A stretch of 61,982 nt of DNA from Candidatus Zixiibacteriota bacterium. GTDB taxonomy: Bacteria; RBG-13-66-14; B26-G2; WVWN01. A program made the translations under genes and the position numbers. The notes under the pieces were generated by a model that searched no databases, had not been told where the DNA came from, and worked only from the letters and a program-made list of their open reading frames with translations. Each line of letters begins with the position of its first letter. Positions within the stretch are counted from its first letter, which is position 1. Positions 53,689 through 60,966 of the stretch are shown piece by piece. The stretch lies in assembly GCA_030613505.1 (NCBI GenBank), contig JAUWLW010000012.1, positions 1 to 61,982 of the forward strand, given 5' to 3'.

Positions 53689-54744
53689 ATGGCGGGAATC
53701 GTAGGCTGGGGCTGCCACATGCCGCGCCACCGCGTTAAGGTGGAGGAGATAGCGAAGGTATGGGGCGCCGACGCCCAGGCATATAAGAAAGGCCTCAACG
53801 TTCAGGAGAAGTCGGTCCCGGCGCCGGATACCGACACCATAACGCTCTCGGTTACGGCGGCGCGGCGGGCCGTCGCTCGAGCCGGCGTCGACCCGGCCGC
53901 AATCGGCGCCTGCTACGTCGGCTCGGAGTCCCACCCCTACGCCGTCAAGCCGTCGGGGACGACGGTGGCGGAGGTGCTGGGCGCTACGCCCGAGTGCCGC
54001 TGCGCCGACTTCGAGTTCGCGTGCAAGGCCGGCACCGAGGCTATGACGGTGGCGCTCCGCCTGGTGGACGCCGGCGAGGTGACGTACGCGCTCGGCATCG
54101 GCGCCGACACGTCGCAGGGGGCGCCCGGCGACGCGTTGGAGTACACGGCCTCCGCGGGCGCCGCGGCCTTCTTAATGGGCGCGGACAACCTGGTGGCCGA
54201 GTGCGAGCACACCTATTCTTATATGACCGATACCGCGGACTTCTGGCGCCGCGAGTATCAGTACTACCCGCAGCACGCCGGCCGTTTCACCGGCGAGCCC
54301 GCGTATTTCAAGCACGTCCTCGGTTGCGCCAAGGGCATATTGGATAAGGCCGGCCTGAAGCCGGAGGACTTCGCCTACTGCGTCTTCCACCAGCCCAACG
54401 GCAAGTTCCCGGCGACGGTTGCCAAAAAGCTCGGCTTCAAGAAGGAGCAGTGGGAACAGGGCCTGCTTTGCCCGCTCCTCGGCAACACGTATTCCGGCTC
54501 GTCGCCGATGGGCCTGACCGCCATACTCGACGTCGTGAAGCCCGGCGACCGTATCCTCCACGTCTCGTACGGCTCGGGCGCGGGCTCCGACGGCTTCGTC
54601 TTCCGCTGCACGGACCGCATCGCCGAGGTCCAGAAGCTCGCGCCGCAGACGCGGGAGCTTTTGGAGGGCGAGCGCTTCTACCTACAATACGGCGAGTACG
54701 CGAAGTTCCGCGGCAAAATAATTATGAACGTCAAAGGAGCGTAG
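53689..54744 (+). CDS. Hydroxymethylglutaryl-CoA synthase, archaeal type
   Basis: Condenses acetyl-CoA and acetoacetyl-CoA to HMG-CoA. The 351-residue protein is of the short archaeal type rather than the longer eukaryotic/MvaS type. Catalytic residues are in place: Glu in GSESHPYAVKP, Cys in FEFACKAGTEA and His in VFHQPNGKFP. It starts MAGIVGWGCHMPRHRV behind an AGGAGGT site. It is followed after 3 bases by thiolase and then DUF35, the three-gene set that in archaea encodes a thiolase-HMG-CoA synthase complex bridged by the DUF35 protein. In this bacterium ispD is also present, so a role other than mevalonate synthesis is likely. Confidence 0.93.
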   Translation: MAGIVGWGCHMPRHRVKVEEIAKVWGADAQAYKKGLNVQEKSVPAPDTDTITLSVTAARRAVARAGVDPAAIGACYVGSESHPYAVKPSGTTVAEVLGATPECRCADFEFACKAGTEAMTVALRLVDAGEVTYALGIGADTSQGAPGDALEYTASAGAAAFLMGADNLVAECEHTYSYMTDTADFWRREYQYYPQHAGRFTGEPAYFKHVLGCAKGILDKAGLKPEDFAYCVFHQPNGKFPATVAKKLGFKKEQWEQGLLCPLLGNTYSGSSPMGLTAILDVVKPGDRILHVSYGSGAGSDGFVFRCTDRIAEVQKLAPQTRELLEGERFYLQYGEYAKFRGKIIMNVKGA

Positions 54745-54747
54745 TAG

Positions 54748-55908
54748 ATGAGGGACGTTGCCATAATCGGCGTGGGCGCCAACCCCAAGTGGGGCGAGCT
54801 GTGGGGGCGGTCGCTGCGCGATATTTTCGTGGAGGCCGCGCTCGCCGCCATGGACGACGCCGGCGTCGACCGTATAGACAGCATGTACGTGGGCTGTATG
54901 TCCTCCGGCCTCTTCGCGGGGCAGGAGCACATCGGCTCGCTGTTGGCGGATTACCTGGGCCAGCGGCACCTGCCGGCGACGCGCATCGAGACCGCCTGCG
55001 CCTCGGGGGGCGTGGCCGTCAAAATGGCCGCGCTGGAGGTGGCGAGCGGCCACGCGGACGTGGTCCTGGCCGGCGGCGTAGAGAAGATGACGGACGTGGG
55101 CGGCGCCGACGCGACGTACGCGTTGGGGACCGCCGCCGACGCCGAGTACGAATGCTACCACGGCGCAACCTTCCCGGGCCTTTACGCCATGATCGCCCGC
55201 GCCCACATGGACCGCTACGGCACCACCGCCGAGATGCTGGCGCAGGTGGCCGTCAAGAACCACGACAACGGTGCCCTCAACCCCATGGCCCAATACCCGT
55301 TTAAGATAACGGCCGAACGGGTTTTGAACTCCATAATGATCGCGGACCCGCTGCACATCCTCGACTGCTCGCCCATAACGGACGGTGCCGCGGCGGCTGT
55401 CCTGTGCCCGCTCGAGACGGCGAAGAAACTAACGAAGAAGCAACCGGTCAAGGTCGCCGGCTTCGGTCAGGCCACCGACGCCATTCAGCTCGCGCAGCGC
55501 GAGGATATGACCTGGCTCGAGTCGACAGCGCAAGCGGCCGCGCGCGCTTACGAAATGGCCGGCGTCGAGGCCAAGGATATCGACCTGTTCGAAGTCCACG
55601 ACTGCTTCACCATCGCCGAGCTCGTCGTGATGGAATCGTTGGGGTTGGTGGGGAAGGGCGAGGGCGGCAAGGCCACGCTTGAGGGCCGGACGGCACGCGA
55701 CGGCGACATCCCGGTCAATGCCTCCGGCGGCCTAAAGTCCAAAGGCCACCCCGTCGGCGCGACGGGCGTGGCGCAGGTGATGGAAGTCGTGAAGCAGCTC
55801 CGCGGCGAGGCGGGCGACCGTCAAATTAAGGACGCCAAACGCGGCCTGACGCAGAACATGGGCGGCTCCGGCGGCTCCTCGGTGGTTCACATATTGGAGG
55901 TGGCGTAG
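54748..55908 (+). CDS. Acetyl-CoA acetyltransferase (archaeal/SCP-x-type thiolase)
   Basis: A 386-residue thiolase of the archaeal type. The nucleophile Cys is in [16 protein letters not shown], and the later His motifs are [10 protein letters not shown] and [14 protein letters not shown]; the protein ends with [13 protein letters not shown]. It makes or cleaves acetoacetyl-CoA and is expected to hand it directly to the HMG-CoA synthase next door. The following DUF35 gene starts immediately after its stop codon. Confidence 0.94.
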   Translation: MRDVAIIGVGANPKWGELWGRSLRDIFVEAALAAMDDAGVDRIDSMYVGCMSSGLFAGQEHIGSLLADYLGQRHLPATRIETACASGGVAVKMAALEVASGHADVVLAGGVEKMTDVGGADATYALGTAADAEYECYHGATFPGLYAMIARAHMDRYGTTAEMLAQVAVKNHDNGALNPMAQYPFKITAERVLNSIMIADPLHILDCSPITDGAAAAVLCPLETAKKLTKKQPVKVAGFGQATDAIQLAQREDMTWLESTAQAAARAYEMAGVEAKDIDLFEVHDCFTIAELVVMESLGLVGKGEGGKATLEGRTARDGDIPVNASGGLKSKGHPVGATGVAQVMEVVKQLRGEAGDRQIKDAKRGLTQNMGGSGGSSVVHILEVA

Positions 55909-56295
55909 ATGCCCTCGGCCAGTTATACGAGAGAGATCCCGCAGCGCTACCGCCTCGAGGCGGGCAAGTGCTCGAGCTGCGGCAAGATTTATTACCCGCC
56001 TCGCCTCGTGTGCGTGTGCGGCGGCCGCGACTTCGAAACGGTTGCGTTGTCTGATACCGGCAAGGTCGTGACGTACACGATTATCCGCGTGGGCCCGAGC
56101 GACTTCGTCGAGGAGGTCCCGTACGGCCTCGGCATCGTCGAGGTCGACGGCGGCGTGCGCCTAATGGCGCAGCTCGTCGACGTACCGCTCGACGATATAA
56201 AGACGGGTATGCCGGTTAGGCTCGAGTTCCGCAAGATTTACCAGGAGGGCGAGGCCGGTATCATCTGCTACGGCCACAAGGCCGTGCCGGCGTAA
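55909..56295 (+). CDS. DUF35 zinc-ribbon/OB-fold scaffold protein
   Basis: A 128-residue protein with an N-terminal rubredoxin-like zinc ribbon (CSSCGKIYYPPRLVCVCGG, two CxxC/CxC pairs, about residues 24-42) and a C-terminal OB fold (about 50-120). In archaea this protein bridges thiolase and HMG-CoA synthase and lets acetoacetyl-CoA pass between them; the direct adjacency here supports the same role. Stop-to-start contact with the thiolase gene points to translational coupling. Confidence 0.93.
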   Translation: MPSASYTREIPQRYRLEAGKCSSCGKIYYPPRLVCVCGGRDFETVALSDTGKVVTYTIIRVGPSDFVEEVPYGLGIVEVDGGVRLMAQLVDVPLDDIKTGMPVRLEFRKIYQEGEAGIICYGHKAVPA

Positions 56296-56337
56296 GTACG
56301 GAGGGGCGACCGGCGAATCGTCCTGGTATCGATTTTA

Positions 56338-56934
56338 ATGAAAAATAACCCGGAAAAACGCCGCCGTTCGATCAGGCTTACGAGTTACAAATATATGGCG
56401 CCTGGTGCGTATTTCGTAACGTTGTGTACTCAAGGCGGTAAATGCACGTTCGGTAAAGTATCACCGGAGGGCAAGGTAACCCTGAATTCGTTTGGCGAAA
56501 TCGCCTCGGAGGAATGGCGTCGTTCTATGGGTTTACGCGCTGAAGTAGATTTGGACGCGTTCGTGGTAATGCCAAATCACATCCACGGGGTCGTCGTTAT
56601 CAAACACGATCTTTCCGGAAATAATGTCGGGGCGACTGGCCAGTCGCCCCAACAACGAACCGATTATCCACCGCGGGGGCCGGTACCCCGTTCTTTGGCG
56701 TCATTTATCGTGGGTTATAAGGGCGCCGTGACGAGGCGTATTAACGCGTTACGGAAGACACCCCGGGCACCGGTCTGGCAGCGTAATTATTACGAACGCG
56801 TTTTACGGGACGGCGACGAGTTGAACCGGGCTCGGTTTTATATTCAAGAAAACCCGGCGCGGTGGGCGGACGACGATTACAATCCGGCAGCGGGGCCGGC
56901 ACACGCCGAAGCCGCGCCGGCCGTATTCCGGTAA
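56338..56934 (+). CDS. RAYT (REP-associated tyrosine transposase, HUH/Y1 family)
   Basis: A 198-residue Y1 transposase-like protein with the HUH motif MPNHIHGVVVI (about 77-87), an N-terminal YFVTLCTQGG block and a C-terminal VWQRNYYERVLRD with the candidate catalytic Tyr. RAYTs are single-copy domesticated transposases linked to spread of REP palindromes. A 22-base palindrome lies inside the frame at 56629-56650 and encodes the GATGQSP residues; a second copy follows the gene at 56944-56970. The gene interrupts the HMG-CoA synthase-to-mccB cluster on the same strand without breaking a coding frame. Confidence 0.9.
   Translation: MKNNPEKRRRSIRLTSYKYMAPGAYFVTLCTQGGKCTFGKVSPEGKVTLNSFGEIASEEWRRSMGLRAEVDLDAFVVMPNHIHGVVVIKHDLSGNNVGATGQSPQQRTDYPPRGPVPRSLASFIVGYKGAVTRRINALRKTPRAPVWQRNYYERVLRDGDELNRARFYIQENPARWADDDYNPAAGPAHAEAAPAVFR
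56629..56650. repeat. REP-like palindrome inside the RAYT gene
   Basis: A perfect palindrome whose central 20 bases are GGGCGACTGGCCAGTCGCCC, read in frame within the transposase gene. Confidence 0.85.
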
Positions 56935-56943
56935 CGTTTTTTC

Positions 56944-56970
56944 GTAGGGCGACTGGCCAGTCGCCCCTAC
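56944..56970. repeat. REP-like palindrome 3' of the RAYT gene
   Basis: GTAGGGCGACTGG followed by its reverse complement with one extra C. It shares the 20-base core with the copy at 56629-56650 and lies between the RAYT stop and the mccB start. Confidence 0.87.
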
Positions 56971-56982
56971 AAAGACTAAATT

Positions 56983-58590
56983 ATGTTCCGCCTCGAGTCC
57001 AAAGTCGATACGAAGTCGAAGGAGTTCAAGGAGAACCGCGACGTGAATCTCGCGGTGGTCGCGGAGTACCGCGAGCGGCTGGCGCAGGTCCGCGAGATGG
57101 GCCCCGAGGGCCAGCGGGAGCGCCACGTCAAGCGCGGCAAGATGCTGGTGCGCGACCGCATCCGCGGCCTCTTCGACCGCAACACGCCTTTTCTGGAATT
57201 CAGCCCTCTCGCCGCCCGGGACATGTACGACAACGAGGCGCCCTGCGCGGGCCTCGTCACGGGCGTGGGCGTCGTTCACGGCCGCGAGGTCCTGGTCGTC
57301 GCCAACGACGCCACCGTCAAGGGCGGCACCTATTTCCCAATAACCATCAAGAAGCACGTCCGCGCGCAAGAGATCGCGCTGCAGAACCGGCTGCCGTGCG
57401 TCTACCTCGTCGACTCCGGCGGCATCTTCCTGCCGCTGCAGGAGGGGACCTTCCCGGACCGCGACCATTTCGGCCGCATCTTCTACAACCAGGCCCGCCT
57501 CTCCGCGTTGAACATCCCGCAGATCGCCGCGGTGATGGGCTCCTGCACGGCGGGCGGCGCGTACCAGCCGGCGATGTCGGACGAGGCCATAATCGTCCGC
57601 AAGGAGGGAACCATCTTCATCGGCGGGCCGCCTCTGGTCAAGGCCGCCACCGGCGAGGAGGTCACCGACGAGGAGCTGGGCGGCGCCGACGTCCACTGCC
57701 GCATCTCGGGCGTCGCCGACCACTACGCCCTCAACGACGAGCACGCGCTCGAGATGTGCCGCAACGTAGTGCAGAACCTGGAGAAGCCCCGACGCTACGA
57801 ACTGGGCCGCGACGAGCCCGAGGACCCCCACTACGACCCCGAAGAGCTCTACGGCATTGTCCCCACCAACGTCAACAAGCCCTACGACATCCGCGAAGTT
57901 ATCGCGCGCCTGGTCGACGGCTCGCGCTTCCACGAGTTCAAAGAGCTCTACGCGCCGACGATCGTGTGCGGCTTCGCGCGCCTTATGGGGTACCCGGTCG
58001 GCATCCTCGGCAACAACGGCGTCCTCTTCTCGGAGTCGTCGTTGAAGGCGTCGCACTTCATCGAGCTGTGCACCATGCGGCGCATCCCCATAATATTTTT
58101 GCAGAACATTACCGGTTTCATCGTCGGCAAGCAGTACGAGCACGGCGGCATCGCCCGCGACGGCGCCAAGTTGGTCCACGCGGTGGCCTGCGCCGACGTG
58201 CCCAAGTTCACCGTCATCGTCGGCGGTTCCTTCGGCGCCGGCAACTACGCCATGTGCGGCCGGGCGTACGAGCCGCGGCTCTTGTGGATGTGGCCCAACG
58301 CCCGCATCTGCGTCATGGGCGGCGACCAGGCTTCCAACGTCCTGTTGACGGTGAAGCTCCGTCAGCTGAAGAAGAAGGGCGTCGAGTGGACCGAGGAGCA
58401 GCAGGAGGAGTTCCGCCGGCCATTGATGGAGGAGTACGAGCGCCAGAGTACGCCCTATTACTCGACGGCGCACATTTGGGACGACGGCATCCTGGAGGCC
58501 ACCGAGACGCGGACCGCGCTGGGCCTCGCCATCGCGATGTCGCTCAACGCGCCCATTCCCGAGACGCGCTACGGCGTGTTTAGGATGTAG
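56983..58590 (+). CDS. mccB: Methylcrotonyl-CoA carboxylase beta (carboxyltransferase) subunit
   Basis: Transfers carboxyl from biotin to 3-methylcrotonyl-CoA (or the reverse). The 535 residues carry the acyl-CoA carboxyltransferase N and C domains; diagnostic blocks are [22 protein letters not shown] (positions about 145-166), [14 protein letters not shown], the oxyanion [30 protein letters not shown] and QNITGFIVG. These match methylcrotonyl-CoA rather than propionyl-CoA carboxylases. The biotin-carboxylase/carrier alpha subunit is not in the window. The stop is followed at once by an MNT gene, which separates it from the hydratase gene that would normally come next. Confidence 0.92.
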   Translation: MFRLESKVDTKSKEFKENRDVNLAVVAEYRERLAQVREMGPEGQRERHVKRGKMLVRDRIRGLFDRNTPFLEFSPLAARDMYDNEAPCAGLVTGVGVVHGREVLVVANDATVKGGTYFPITIKKHVRAQEIALQNRLPCVYLVDSGGIFLPLQEGTFPDRDHFGRIFYNQARLSALNIPQIAAVMGSCTAGGAYQPAMSDEAIIVRKEGTIFIGGPPLVKAATGEEVTDEELGGADVHCRISGVADHYALNDEHALEMCRNVVQNLEKPRRYELGRDEPEDPHYDPEELYGIVPTNVNKPYDIREVIARLVDGSRFHEFKELYAPTIVCGFARLMGYPVGILGNNGVLFSESSLKASHFIELCTMRRIPIIFLQNITGFIVGKQYEHGGIARDGAKLVHAVACADVPKFTVIVGGSFGAGNYAMCGRAYEPRLLWMWPNARICVMGGDQASNVLLTVKLRQLKKKGVEWTEEQQEEFRRPLMEEYERQSTPYYSTAHIWDDGILEATETRTALGLAIAMSLNAPIPETRYGVFRM

Positions 58591-58908
58591 ATGGATGACC
58601 TGAAAAAAATTCTTCCCGAGCTCAAGGCCGCCCTCGAGCGCCGCTACGGCGAGCGGCTCGTGAAGTTTGTTCTCTTCGGCTCGCACGCCCGCGGCGAGGC
58701 GACGGAGGATTCCGATATCGACGTGCTGGCGGTCGTGGAAAACCTCACCGACGGCCCGCGGGAACGCTTTGCGGTGAGCGCGATAGCGGCCGACGTATCC
58801 TGCGATTACGATACGTTGATCAACCTCGTGTTAAAGTCGGCCCAAGATTACGGCTCCCGTAATACGCCTCTACTTATGAACGTCAGGCGGGAAGGGGTAG
58901 AGGTTTGA
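58591..58908 (+). CDS. MNT-type minimal nucleotidyltransferase between mccB and the hydratase gene
   Basis: A 105-residue minimal nucleotidyltransferase: FVLFGSHARGEATEDSDIDVLAVV holds the Gly-Ser and Asp-x-Asp active site (positions about 26-49). It starts directly after the mccB stop (TAGATG), so it depends on the metabolic operon for transcription and probably for translation. It overlaps the following HEPN gene by 4 bases. No duplicated mccB end is found beyond the HEPN gene, unlike the other sites. Confidence 0.88.
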   Translation: MDDLKKILPELKAALERRYGERLVKFVLFGSHARGEATEDSDIDVLAVVENLTDGPRERFAVSAIAADVSCDYDTLINLVLKSAQDYGSRNTPLLMNVRREGVEV

Positions 58909-59291
58909 AGAACGAAACCGAAGTACGCGATTACTTAGCGAAAACGCGGGAGGAAATAACGACATCCAGCGACCTATTGGGTCTCTCTCATGTCGCCGCT
59001 TCGCTTTCGCGCGCTTATTACGCTATGTATTACGTCGCCCAGGCGTTGTTGTTATCAGTAGATAAATCGTACTCTACCCACAAGGGAACTATCAACGGCT
59101 TCGCGGAGCATTTCGTAAAAACCGGGGAGTTCGCGCCTCATTATCGCAAACGGCTCGCCCAGTCTTTCGATTTAAGGATGGAGGCCGATTACGACCCGAC
59201 GCCCGACGTGGACGCGGCTTCGGCCCGGGAAGTCCTAATCTGGGCGGAGGAATTCCTTGCCGCCGCGGAGGAATATCTGAAGAAGGTTTAA
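58905..59291 (+). CDS. HEPN-domain (UPF0332-like) toxin-type protein
   Basis: A 128-residue HEPN protein of the UPF0332-like group: SLSRAYYAMYYVAQALL, STHKGTINGFAEHFVKTG and LRMEADYDP are its usual blocks. It starts inside the end of the nucleotidyltransferase gene and stops 1 base before the hydratase gene. AT-rich codons differ from mccB. There is no exact RX4HXY motif, so ribonuclease activity is uncertain. Confidence 0.87.
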   Translation: MKNETEVRDYLAKTREEITTSSDLLGLSHVAASLSRAYYAMYYVAQALLLSVDKSYSTHKGTINGFAEHFVKTGEFAPHYRKRLAQSFDLRMEADYDPTPDVDAASAREVLIWAEEFLAAAEEYLKKV

Positions 59292-59292
59292 C

Positions 59293-60078
59293 ATGGCCGA
59301 CTACGAGACGATAACGTTCGACGCGTCGGGCCCGGCGATTTGGGTGACGCTCAACCGCGACGACGTCCGCAACGCCTTCAACGGCCGGATGCTCGCGGAC
59401 CTGCTCGACGCGTTCGAGACGGCGCCCAAGGTCCCCGGCGGCCGCGTCGTCGTCCTTACCGGCGTCGGCTCGGCCTTCTGCGCCGGCGCGGACCTCAACT
59501 GGATGCGCGCCGTCCGCGACTTCACGTACGAGCAGAACCTGGAGGAGTCGAACCAGGTGTCGGCGGTAATGCGGCGAATTTACGACTGCCCGCTGCCCAC
59601 AATAGCCCGCGTCAACGGCCCGGCCATCGGCGGCGGCGCCGGCCTCGTCGCCTGCTGCGACCTGGCGGTGGCGAGCGAGGCCGCGCGCTTCAGCTTGAGC
59701 GAAGTCAAGCTGGGCCTAATCCCGAGCTGTATCTCGCCCTACGTCATCCGCAAAATAGGCGAGGGCAGCGCCCGCGAGCTCTTCCTCACCGGCGAGCGCA
59801 TATCGGCTCAGAAGGCCCGCGAGATAGGCCTGGTCAACGAAGTGGCCAAGGAGGGCGAGCTCGACGTCGTCGTCGCCAAGTGGGTCAACCAGCTCGTGAC
59901 CTCCGGGCCGGTGGCGATCGCGAAGTGCAAGGAGCTCATCCGGAACGTGCCGCAGATGAACCTGGACGAGGCGGGCCCCTACACCGCGGAGATGATCGCG
60001 AAGATGCGTACGTCCGAGGAGGGCCAGGAGGGCATGGCGGCCTTCCTGGAGAAGCGCAAGCCCAAGTGGGCGGAATAA
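59293..60078 (+). CDS. liuC: Methylglutaconyl-CoA hydratase (enoyl-CoA hydratase family)
   Basis: Interconverts 3-methylglutaconyl-CoA and HMG-CoA. The 261-residue crotonase has the LiuC-type blocks GSAFCAGADLNWMR (oxyanion-hole region), CPLPTIARVNGPAIGGGAGLVACCDLAVAS over about residues 96-125, FSLSEVKLGLIPSCISPYV and the two catalytic-region glutamates. Together with MccB it forms the core of leucine/isovalerate breakdown; HMG-CoA synthase and thiolase upstream can link the pathway to acetoacetyl-CoA and acetyl-CoA. The last 58 bases reappear at 60874-60930 behind another MNT-HEPN pair. Confidence 0.92.
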   Translation: MADYETITFDASGPAIWVTLNRDDVRNAFNGRMLADLLDAFETAPKVPGGRVVVLTGVGSAFCAGADLNWMRAVRDFTYEQNLEESNQVSAVMRRIYDCPLPTIARVNGPAIGGGAGLVACCDLAVASEAARFSLSEVKLGLIPSCISPYVIRKIGEGSARELFLTGERISAQKAREIGLVNEVAKEGELDVVVAKWVNQLVTSGPVAIAKCKELIRNVPQMNLDEAGPYTAEMIAKMRTSEEGQEGMAAFLEKRKPKWAE

Positions 60079-60085
60079 AGTTACG

Positions 60086-60439
60086 ATGAAGAAGGACGCG
60101 TTAAATGAGACGTACCTTACGCCGCGGGAGAAGCGCGCGGTCGCGGCCTTCGTGCGCGGTATCAAGAAGGAGCTGGGGGAAGATATCTTAAAGGTAACGT
60201 TATTCGGCTCGAAAGTCCGCGGCGATTGCCGCCCCGGTTCGGATGTTGACCTACTGTTAGTTCTACGCGTTAAAGACTGCAAAGCGGAGGACAAGATTTA
60301 TACTATCCTCGTGGACGTGGAGCTCGCGACGGACACGACCCTTTCGCCCATCGTGTATTTTCGCCGCCAATACGAGCGGAGCAAGCGTTTGGGCTCGCCG
60401 TTTATTAGAACGGTGGAGGCGGAGGGCGTCGCGCTATGA
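60086..60439 (+). CDS. MNT-type minimal nucleotidyltransferase downstream of liuC
   Basis: A 117-residue nucleotidyltransferase: VTLFGSKVRGDCRPGSDVDLLLVL holds the active site (positions about 33-56). It starts 7 bases after the liuC stop and overlaps its HEPN partner by 4 bases (ATGA). It is not closely related in sequence to the module at 58591, so the two plus-strand pairs are independent arrivals or long diverged. Confidence 0.87.
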   Translation: MKKDALNETYLTPREKRAVAAFVRGIKKELGEDILKVTLFGSKVRGDCRPGSDVDLLLVLRVKDCKAEDKIYTILVDVELATDTTLSPIVYFRRQYERSKRLGSPFIRTVEAEGVAL

Positions 60440-60864
60440 ACGACGAAGTAGCGGCGTTGGCCCGGTGGCGACTTGAATCCGCTAAGGCGCGTTTAGCCGA
60501 AGCCCGCGATTTATTGCGAAGCCGCGGTTACCCGGGTGCGATAAACAGGGCGTATTACGCGATATTTACGGCGGCGCGCGCTCTCCTCGCGTTGAAGGAG
60601 ATTGATAGCAGAACTCACCAAGCGGCGTTCCTTTTGTTTCATAAACATTACGTTAAAACGGGCTTATTCCCGAGGGAACTGGCTGAATTGGCCAAGAGGG
60701 CGAAGGGTATCCGCGAAGCGGCGGACTACGACGATTACGTAAAGGTTCCCGCCGCGGACGCCCGGCGCGAAGTCGCCGCCGCGGCCAAGTTCGTCCGCGC
60801 GGTGGAGAAGTTCGTTAAAGACGACAAACGCGTGAAACGTGAAGGTGGCCGAAAAACGAAATAG
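60436..60864 (+). CDS. HEPN-domain (UPF0332-like) toxin-type protein
   Basis: A 142-residue HEPN protein: GAINRAYYAIFTAARALLA, RTHQAAFLLFHKHYVKTG and IREAADYDDYV are the usual UPF0332-like blocks. The basic tail ends KREGGRKTK. It stops 9 bases before the duplicated liuC 3' end. The N-terminal MNDEV overlaps the nucleotidyltransferase stop, so the pair is coupled. Confidence 0.87.
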   Translation: MNDEVAALARWRLESAKARLAEARDLLRSRGYPGAINRAYYAIFTAARALLALKEIDSRTHQAAFLLFHKHYVKTGLFPRELAELAKRAKGIREAADYDDYVKVPAADARREVAAAAKFVRAVEKFVKDDKRVKREGGRKTK

Positions 60865-60873
60865 TGACGGGAA

Positions 60874-60930
60874 GGGCCAGAGGGTATGGCGGCCTTCCTG
60901 GAGAAACGCAAGCCCGGCTGGGCTGAGTAA
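60874..60930 (+). pseudogene. Duplicated 3' end of liuC
   Basis: Reads EGMAAFLEKRKP, then GWAE and TAA; the intact gene ends EGMAAFLEKRKP, KWAE. About 41 of the last 48 bases agree with 60031-60078, and one base is missing a little further upstream. There is no start codon of its own. It lies directly beyond the MNT-HEPN pair 60086-60864, the same geometry as at sat. Confidence 0.9.
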
Positions 60931-60966
60931 AAAGCGAAAGGAAGACATCAGCAAGGACCGTTTAAG

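Noticed and set aside
56803-58686. A 627-codon open frame antisense to mccB and the RAYT gene
   Set aside because: It mirrors the codon-position GC bias of mccB, shows no family motif and crosses two clear genes. It is a shadow frame.
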